A stretch of DNA of 38,662 nt. Origin: an uncultured Flavobacteriales bacterium (GTDB lineage Bacteria; Bacteroidota; Bacteroidia; Flavobacteriales_G; Salibacteraceae). The stretch lies in assembly GCA_913020435.1 (NCBI GenBank), contig CAJVZZ010000025.1, positions 1 to 38,662 of the forward strand, read 5' to 3'. Each line of letters opens with the position of its first letter. Within the stretch, counting starts at the first letter, position 1. The translations under genes were made by a program, and so were the position numbers. The notes beneath the pieces are model-generated. The model was given only the letters and a program-made list of their open reading frames with translations. It made no database searches and was not told the DNA's origin. Shown in pieces: positions 33,901 to 38,662 of the stretch.

Positions 33901-34104
33901 TGATGTAGCTCTTGATCCAAAGTTTACTGGAGATAGAACGTTGTTCTTTTTTGCTCCTGAAGTAATTCCGTATTTGTCCCATCTAATGGTTTCTTCAACC
34001 GATGCAGGAACTGCAATGTTCTGGCTTTCTTCAATTGAGGTTTGAGCGTTTACTCCAAAACCTGCAACAAAAAAGCAAGAAATAAGACTTAATCGTTTTT
34101 TCAT
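30988..34104 (-). CDS. Secreted sialidase-fold protein with Ig-like domains and T9SS type A sorting tail
   Basis: 1,038 residues. A signal peptide (about 1-20, ending VNAQ) precedes a beta-propeller region (about 75-545) with three Asp boxes: SRSDDGGATW (245-254), SSDNGRTW (302-309) and SNDGGCSW (475-482). This is the sialidase/BNR fold, but I cannot identify the sialidase FRIP motif or catalytic Tyr, so enzyme activity is unproven. Repeated Ig/PKD-like domains follow (about 560-930, CPGxxxxL...YTWKD...GTYTVDVT). A typical T9SS type A tail ends it: IAIFPNPNTGEFNIN, VYETIID, LDKGVYFLNV, HRIVVQ. Single gene with a clear promoter and a strong terminator. Confidence 0.85.
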   Translation of the reverse strand: MKKRLSLISCFFVAGFGVNAQTSIEESQNIAVPASVEETIRWDKYGITSGAKKNNVLSPVNFGSRATSSAGTVLGTSQYDLMTNAAIDNRFVSHSDGTFSAGFIMSSQGDPYANRGTGYLYHDGTSWTVKTPANRIESERVGWASIMYTGNGDEIVISHTTASNQLIMLKRNGKGAGAWTETKDPTGAKVAPTVGSGYLIWPRAVVGGPSNNTVHLIALTEPVAATGSAFAGQLVGGMDGALVYSRSDDGGATWTVKNKILKGIDASVYTGIGGDSYAITADGNNVAIAVFHRFGDVRVVKSSDNGRTWNTHIPLDFQRDAFDLGDFAITDTPTTSDNTGDLIIDKNGMVHVFFGTWRWNDDDITDNPPMYNTFPLSNGLAYWKESYGDNNHQRLFNFQDVNADGIVGIVGYPNNFDGLTNYGGKSVCSFPSVGMNSSGDLFLKFTNLMEDGSSTGGKLYNNGSRHFRHEWVTRSNDGGCSWSAPKDMTDAGAGFEECVYGVVPKKIDSKFRMIYMEDGAPGTAVGPETHAVGNNEMVYLEVNASSISTAKDICITTIFGSNELCPGDSAVLDASASCGTAYTWKDQFGTTLSSIASLNITTTGNYTCDIMTACGLQQESFEVVRPSNGQGPKISVSSSVSQLCATGSQAVLTVNASSFGSNGSIIWDRGIPGTVDTFSITSPGTYIVEVANCAGSTIDTIIVDTVDAVNATITGAQFLCPGEQSTLSVPENPDGTYTWKDGGGATIGSTRTVTVNASGTYTVDVTACSSALTGSNSIVVSAEPAPTAAIAIVNGGSATVCIDADGSIDLLATGQTNASFKWSNGGTGSLISIPTNVIGTQNITTYSFNSCGDSIISNSLTIEVVALPNKPLLNESNNVITSGTSTGVKWYFDESRGAGWQFTGETGATFNVDLTKYKRNGTVFGASITDLSSGCESEIALLDGFQVGLGSVIANEESIAIFPNPNTGEFNINLSGVSVNTTLELTINNSVGQVVYETIIDVNSNHSEPVSLKGLDKGVYFLNVSNGAEKTTHRIVVQ

Positions 34105-34153
34105 AGTCTGTGATTTATTAAAAAATTATTATCTGAATATTAAAAATTTTGCC

Positions 34154-34184
34154 CAAAGTTAATGAATAGATATTGACCTGCCAA
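34154..34184 (-). promoter_or_regulatory. Complete Bacteroidota promoter of the sialidase-like gene
   Basis: On the minus strand a TTG (34182-34184) is followed after 20 bases by TAACTTTG (34154-34161), matching the TTG/TAnnTTTG consensus and spacing. The predicted leader is about 45 bases to the ATG at 34104. Confidence 0.65.
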
Positions 34185-34223
34185 CAAAGACATGCACAAT
34201 TAATAAGAGGTTGGGATAAGTTC

Positions 34224-36113
34224 TTAGGTTTTGAAAACTTTGAACCAGCTTCCAAGTGAAATCCACTTAAAAACCTCAGGCTGCTCTTCTGAGGTATTAG
34301 CATTTCTAGAGATTGATTTGGAAAGATGATTTTTCAAATCATTTTTATTTAATAATTCTTTTGGAATATAGTCGATATAATCTATTAGTTCGTCTTTAGA
34401 TGCTGATATCCAACTATTCATGGGAGTACTAAAACCTAGTTTAACTTTCTTATCTAATACAGATTTAGGAATTAAATCATGTTTTGCAAGAAGGTTCCGG
34501 AGTAGGGGCTTGTTGGTTGAATCATTGTATTTGAGGTTTGACGGTAATGAAAATGCCCATGTTGCAAGTGCGTGGCTGCTTGCAAAAGGAACTCGAGTTT
34601 CAATCGAAAATCGCATACTATTTCTATCTTCTGCTCGTAAAAGTCCAGTAAGAAAGCCTTGATAATAATCTCTTATCAGGAATTCATTTAATGTTTTAGG
34701 GGTAGTTTTAGATGAGAAGTCGAACTGAGAAAGGATATTAGGGGATAAAAACTTGACATCATTTTTTAAATTAAAAAGCAATGATTTTTTTAAATTAGGA
34801 GCACCTGTTAATACGTTTTTCCCTAGTTCCTTTAAGAGCTGTTTAGCGCTAGAAGGGCCCTTTATTGCATTTTTTAAATTTAGAGTTTGCAATGCTTTTA
34901 GCTGATGAAACTGACCATGTTTATGATAACCTCCCAGCAATTCATCTGCACCTTGACCATTCACCAATACCTTGATACCTTTCTTTTTCGCTGCTTTCAT
35001 AACTTCATACTGAGCGAATGTACTGGTAGATATTAGTGGGAATTCTTGAGTGAACAATATGTCTTCAAGTGTTTGGGTAAGTTCTTTTCCGTTTGGATAA
35101 ATTGATTCCCATTCAAGATTATGTTTCGAAACAGAATCAGATATTAACGATGATTCATCCATTATTTGTCCAGGGAAAATTGCTGAAAAAACTGGAATCG
35201 AAATTTCTGGATTTAATTTTCTTAGAAAAGAAACAATCGTAGAGCTATCCAATCCACCACTCAAACAGGATCCAACGGCAACATCAGATCTTGAATGGAT
35301 TTTAATGGCATATGATAATATGGAATACAGCTCTTCACTTAGTTGATCAGCGTTTTTTGTCGTTGATACTTTTTGAGATAAAAAGGTTGTTACCGGATCA
35401 AAATATCGGTTCTGTTCTGACTTGAATGTTACTAAGTCAATAATTAATTCAGTTCCAGATTCAATTTCGTTTATCGAGTTGAAGAAGGTGTTGGAACCAA
35501 AATCAAATTTATTTTCGATTATAAATTTAGAGTATGAATCGGTGTTTATGCTATTGTCTGTAAATGGCAACAAAGCCTTAATCTCTGAAGCAAAACGAAT
35601 TTCATTTTTCTTAGAAGTATAAAACAAAGGCTTAACTCCTGTTCGATCTCTGCTAAGGATGATTTTCTGTTCCTTTTTTGAGAAAAGAGCAAAAGCCCAC
35701 ATTCCCTCGAGTTTAGCGTATAAGTCGCTGCCCCATTCGGCATAACCCTTAACTAAGACCTCCGTATCGGATTGGGTTTGAAAAGAATGACCTTTAGAAA
35801 TGAGTTCATTGCGAATTTCGATGTAATTGAAAATTTCACCATTGTAAGAAATGCAGAAATCTTCTTTGGAATCAAACATGGGTTGGTTAGCTTCTGGCGT
35901 AAGGTCAATTATTGAGAGCCGTCTATGACCAAAACCAAAGGCTGCATTTTGGTCTGAGTCATTGGGAATTGGATTTCCTGCTTCACTAAATACTGTAATT
36001 CCTTCATTGTCAGGTCCACGGTGTTTAATAAGCTCGTTCATCTGATGCAACTCATTGCTCATTTGAATGGCGCTAAGGTTTGAAGAAGAAATTACACCAC
36101 TTATACCACACAT
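34224..36113 (-). CDS. Asparagine synthase-like glutamine amidotransferase (AsnB family)
   Basis: 629 residues starting at ATG 36113, which exposes Cys2 (MCGISG), the glutaminase nucleophile after Met removal; a longer frame from 36173 would bury it. Glutaminase domain about 1-215 (HRGPDNEG at 31-38, YNGEIFNY at 90-97). The synthetase domain holds the ATP pyrophosphatase loop SGGLDSS (285-291) and NGQGADELLGGY (385-396). The enzyme amidates a carboxylate with Gln and ATP. Coupled by TAATG to a flippase and next to a glycosyltransferase, it more likely modifies a surface sugar (uronic acid amidation) than makes asparagine, but this is inference. Confidence 0.88.
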   Translation of the reverse strand: MCGISGVISSSNLSAIQMSNELHQMNELIKHRGPDNEGITVFSEAGNPIPNDSDQNAAFGFGHRRLSIIDLTPEANQPMFDSKEDFCISYNGEIFNYIEIRNELISKGHSFQTQSDTEVLVKGYAEWGSDLYAKLEGMWAFALFSKKEQKIILSRDRTGVKPLFYTSKKNEIRFASEIKALLPFTDNSINTDSYSKFIIENKFDFGSNTFFNSINEIESGTELIIDLVTFKSEQNRYFDPVTTFLSQKVSTTKNADQLSEELYSILSYAIKIHSRSDVAVGSCLSGGLDSSTIVSFLRKLNPEISIPVFSAIFPGQIMDESSLISDSVSKHNLEWESIYPNGKELTQTLEDILFTQEFPLISTSTFAQYEVMKAAKKKGIKVLVNGQGADELLGGYHKHGQFHQLKALQTLNLKNAIKGPSSAKQLLKELGKNVLTGAPNLKKSLLFNLKNDVKFLSPNILSQFDFSSKTTPKTLNEFLIRDYYQGFLTGLLRAEDRNSMRFSIETRVPFASSHALATWAFSLPSNLKYNDSTNKPLLRNLLAKHDLIPKSVLDKKVKLGFSTPMNSWISASKDELIDYIDYIPKELLNKNDLKNHLSKSISRNANTSEEQPEVFKWISLGSWFKVFKT

Positions 36114-37381
36114 TACCGAATCCTTTTTAGAAGTATGTTCTTTATATCGAAGGAAGTATGGATAAATTTCCAAATCATGGAATTCCAGCTCAACTTAGTC
36201 TCTTTTTTGAACATTATTATTTGAAATACAGTTTGAAAAGTAAAAACTATTGAAGTAGTAATGGCAGCACCTTCGAGATTAAAAACAGGAATCAATAATA
36301 GACTTAATAGCAAACTTAAAACTAACCCGAATCCACTAGTAAGAAAATTATATTTATACAAAGCTAAGCCAGCAAAGTAATGACTGAATATCGTTGAAAC
36401 AGACATGAAAAACACACCAGGAGCTAAATAAAAGAACAGACTTTTTATAGAACTAAATTCCACCCCAAGAATCAGCGATATTATAGATTGTGGAATAATG
36501 AGCAATCCAATAATTGCAAATAGAGTTACCATTGAACTAATGAGAATCATGCTAAAGGTGAGGTCGATGGACTTTTCTTTTTCCTCAGAATTGGCAATTC
36601 TAGAATATTGTACGGTGCTAATTGCGTTTCCGGGAATAAGCACTTTCTCACTAAGTTGATTTCCGACCGAATAGATGCCAAGGTTGCTAAACGATGTAAA
36701 GGATTCTAAGATTAAATAATTGAATCGATAAACGCCAAATTGGAGCAAATTAGTTCCTTGTATAATGGCTCCATAATTAAATGTCTCTTTTATCATTTGC
36801 CAATTTGAACTGGTTGGTTTATTAGATTCTGAAACTCTTGAAACAAACCAGATTGTGAAAAACAACATAACAATCTGCCCTATCAGATAAACATGCAAAT
36901 AGTCTGTAATTTCGGTGGTGCCAAGGATTTGGTAAGAGATAAAAATACCAGATACCATAATCGTGGATTGAATTATGGACGATAAGTTATAGCCGTAAAT
37001 CATTTCCTTGCCTACTAATAAATGCAAATGAGTATGATTGGCGGCTTGAATAAGAATTATTACAGCAAGAAGCAGAAAGGGGAAGTTGAAGTTTTCATTA
37101 AAAAGAAACAGAAATAAAAATGTCAGCAATGCTATGGTAACGGACCATAAATGAGAAACAGTTAAAATTTGAAGCGTTGAAAATTTCTTTTGAAGGTAAA
37201 CTAAAGAAGGGCCACCGATAAATTCGGATACCTGGACCACAAGAGTAATAGTAATGCTGTATACAGCCAATTCTCCTAATTTTTCAGCACCTAAGTAGCG
37301 AGTATTTAGAATGAGTGTGAGTAGTCCGAAAATCGCCATTAGTCCTCTAGAAAAAGCCGTTCCAATAATTTTATTAATCAT
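36113..37381 (-). CDS. Oligosaccharide flippase (Wzx-like, MOP superfamily)
   Basis: 422 residues with 12 predicted membrane helices starting INKIIGTAFSRGLMAIFGLL, typical of the Wzx/RfbX polysaccharide exporters that flip lipid-linked repeat units across the inner membrane. It overlaps the GT4 gene by four bases (ATGA) and the amidotransferase gene by one, so the three are one operon. The substrate is unknown. Confidence 0.88.
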   Translation of the reverse strand: MINKIIGTAFSRGLMAIFGLLTLILNTRYLGAEKLGELAVYSITITLVVQVSEFIGGPSLVYLQKKFSTLQILTVSHLWSVTIALLTFLFLFLFNENFNFPFLLLAVIILIQAANHTHLHLLVGKEMIYGYNLSSIIQSTIMVSGIFISYQILGTTEITDYLHVYLIGQIVMLFFTIWFVSRVSESNKPTSSNWQMIKETFNYGAIIQGTNLLQFGVYRFNYLILESFTSFSNLGIYSVGNQLSEKVLIPGNAISTVQYSRIANSEEKEKSIDLTFSMILISSMVTLFAIIGLLIIPQSIISLILGVEFSSIKSLFFYLAPGVFFMSVSTIFSHYFAGLALYKYNFLTSGFGLVLSLLLSLLLIPVFNLEGAAITTSIVFTFQTVFQIIMFKKETKLSWNSMIWKFIHTSFDIKNILLKRIR

Positions 37382-38511
37382 TGACCTAGGGCATGTTGGT
37401 AAGCTATTTCAACTTTATTTATAAACGAAGATTGCGAAAACTTCTCCCGCACCTCAATAGCACTTTTTTCAATATTTATTGTTTGTTTACCTTTTCTGAT
37501 TCTGTCAATTGCTTTTGCCAGTTCGATTTTATTATTTACGGGAATTTTAATTCCAAAATCGTCGGGTAAGTGCTCAATAGGACCGCCGCAATCGGTTATG
37601 ATTATTGGTTTTTTAGCTGCTAAAAATTCAAAAGCAACGATTGAAAAAGTTTCCTGATTACTATTTATGATTCCAACATCACAGTGACTGATTTCCTTTA
37701 GAACTTCTCCGTTAGATAATCGACCTTTCCAAATGATATCTTTCTCCAATCCTAAGTTATTAGCCTTAGAGCGAAGCATATTGTTGTCTGGTCCATCTCC
37801 TATTTGAACCAGAGTAATATTAGAATTGTTTTTTTTTGCTTGAGAAAAAGCTTCTAATAGACCAGAAATGTTTTTGTCAGAATCAATGTGATCGGCAATA
37901 TTCATAAAAACAAACTTACCTGAGGGTAGCTCTTTATTAGTTTTTTCCTCTTCACTAAAGCTAACTATGTTGGGTACAGTAAAGTATTTGGAAATTAAAT
38001 TTTGGTTTTCCATTAGTCCTCGAAGGTAGTTCGAGTTTACAATAACGGATGTGGAGGAGTTAATCAAGGATTTTGTAATTTTTTTCCGCAGCCAACCGCT
38101 GTACTCTCGATTTGAGCCATACCCAGACCAATGCTCGCTCAAAATAAGAGGAATGTTTAGTCTCTTTTTTGTCTGAAGGGCTATAATTCCTATTGGAAAT
38201 GCTACATGAGTATGAATTAAATCGAATTTCTCGTTTTCAAGAGATTGAAGTACTTTCTGCCAAGCGGCATACCATTGCATAGGCTTTAAGAAAGGATTAG
38301 TCGGCGTATAGTAATGTGAAGTGTGCGTAAAACCTCCATCGATTGAGCACTCCGTTTCTTTATTATTTGTCTGAGCTTCAAGTGTATGTAAAATCACTTT
38401 GTGCTTAGAACCAATAGCGCACAGTTGATGCTTAACAAAAACCCCCAGTTGTGGATCTTTGCTATTTGGGTACCAGCTAGCTAATGCTAGTATTTTAAGT
38501 GTTTTACTCAT
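37378..38511 (-). CDS. Glycosyltransferase family 4 protein
   Basis: A 377-residue GT-B enzyme. The N-terminal half starts KILALASWYPNSKDPQLGVFVKHQ, usual for GT4 members, with HTHVAFPIG (about 100-108). The C-terminal half has the donor-binding E-x7-E pair Glu287/Glu295 (ETFSIVAFE) and GDGPDNNML. It transfers an activated sugar in the cytoplasm during capsule, LPS or exopolysaccharide assembly. First gene of the operon GT4-flippase-amidotransferase, with a TAGGTTTG box 20 bases upstream. Confidence 0.92.
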   Translation of the reverse strand: MSKTLKILALASWYPNSKDPQLGVFVKHQLCAIGSKHKVILHTLEAQTNNKETECSIDGGFTHTSHYYTPTNPFLKPMQWYAAWQKVLQSLENEKFDLIHTHVAFPIGIIALQTKKRLNIPLILSEHWSGYGSNREYSGWLRKKITKSLINSSTSVIVNSNYLRGLMENQNLISKYFTVPNIVSFSEEEKTNKELPSGKFVFMNIADHIDSDKNISGLLEAFSQAKKNNSNITLVQIGDGPDNNMLRSKANNLGLEKDIIWKGRLSNGEVLKEISHCDVGIINSNQETFSIVAFEFLAAKKPIIITDCGGPIEHLPDDFGIKIPVNNKIELAKAIDRIRKGKQTINIEKSAIEVREKFSQSSFINKVEIAYQHALGQ

Positions 38512-38530
38512 TTATTGAGGAGATTCTCCA

Positions 38531-38538
38531 CAAACCTA
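38531..38538 (-). promoter_or_regulatory. -7 promoter element of the polysaccharide operon
   Basis: TAGGTTTG on the minus strand, a perfect TAnnTTTG, 19 bases before the ATG at 38511. The -33 TTG is not evident. It is divergent to the tRNA-His promoter. Confidence 0.45.
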
Positions 38539-38565
38539 AGAATTTGGTTTTTATTGCTGATAGAT

Positions 38566-38598
38566 TTTGAAATTCAGAAAGAATTTATTTTACATTTG
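38566..38598 (+). promoter_or_regulatory. Promoter of tRNA-His
   Basis: TTTG (38566-38569), a 21-base spacer and TACATTTG (38591-38598) match the Bacteroidota promoter consensus in sequence and spacing. The tRNA begins 13 bases after the -7 box. Confidence 0.75.
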
Positions 38599-38611
38599 CC
38601 GCCCAGAAAAT

Positions 38612-38662
38612 GGTGGTTGTAGCTCAGTTGGTTAGAGCATCGGTTTGTGGTACCGAGGGTCG
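38612..38662 (+). tRNA. tRNA-His (GTG), 3' partial
   Basis: The acceptor strand GTGGTTG is at 38613-38619, with the extra G-1 of tRNA-His encoded at 38612. D arm GCTC/GAGC with loop AGTTGGTTA, anticodon stem TCGGT/ACCGA and loop TTGTGGT with anticodon GTG at 38647-38649. The sequence ends after the variable loop, so the T arm, 3' acceptor strand and any CCA are missing. Confidence 0.93.

Noticed and set aside
36114-36173. Extended N-terminus of the amidotransferase (20 residues upstream of MCGISG)
   Set aside because: It would bury the catalytic Cys that must be residue 2, and it overlaps the flippase gene; the TAATG junction supports ATG 36113.

Overview
The window is AT-rich bacterial DNA from a member of the Bacteroidota. 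The evidence is a type IX secretion (T9SS) adhesin with its PorP/SprF partner, a second protein with a T9SS sorting tail, promoters of the form TAnnTTTG, a bacillithiol deacetylase (BshB1), and the gene orders hpt-adk-obg and DUF2520-kdsC-UbiA-maf, which I know from this phylum. I cannot place it more finely from sequence alone. Both ends look like assembly breaks. The first 55 bases recur exactly at 748-802, and the last bases stop inside a tRNA-His gene.

Layout. 1-4998 (+): 3' part of a giant PKD-repeat adhesin, translationally coupled to a PorP/SprF-like outer-membrane protein. 4999-6297: a 1.3-kb stretch with no clear intact gene, which appears to hold decaying genes: an imperfect copy of the PorP 3' end, a small ORF followed by an in-frame stop and more open frame, and a frameshifted NTF2/SnoaL-like remnant. 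6298-8427 (-): S9 (DPP-IV-type) peptidase. 8503-12400 (-): a signalling operon of TPR sensor kinase, NarL-type regulator, an unknown 155-residue protein and a lone receiver. 12495-15216 (+): hpt, adk, obg and a PAP2 phosphatase. 15226-17433 (-): polytopic membrane protein with a TPR tail. 17555-19324 (+): sodium:solute symporter.

19321-29963 (-): a long same-strand run. It starts with ccmB-ccmC-ccmD-ccmE-ccmF (haem delivery for cytochrome c), continues with a DUF2520 Rossmann protein, kdsC (Kdo for LPS), a UbiA prenyltransferase and maf, and ends with a DUF4139 protein and a hybrid histidine kinase. The first nine genes are tightly packed and often overlap. 30026-30727 (+): bshB1, followed by a strong bidirectional terminator. 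30988-34104 (-): a secreted protein with sialidase-type Asp boxes and a T9SS tail, behind a well-formed promoter. 34224-38511 (-): a three-gene surface-polysaccharide operon (GT4 glycosyltransferase, flippase, asparagine-synthase-like amidotransferase). 38612 to the end (+): tRNA-His with its promoter.

Most of the window is ordinary conserved housekeeping. The points most worth a second look are the decayed region, three probable leaderless transcripts read from promoter spacing, the Cys-type (CxxxY) CcmE, the unknown protein in the signalling operon, and the hybrid kinase with a degenerate ATP-binding G1 box. I found no CRISPR array, phage, transposase or obviously new multi-gene system.
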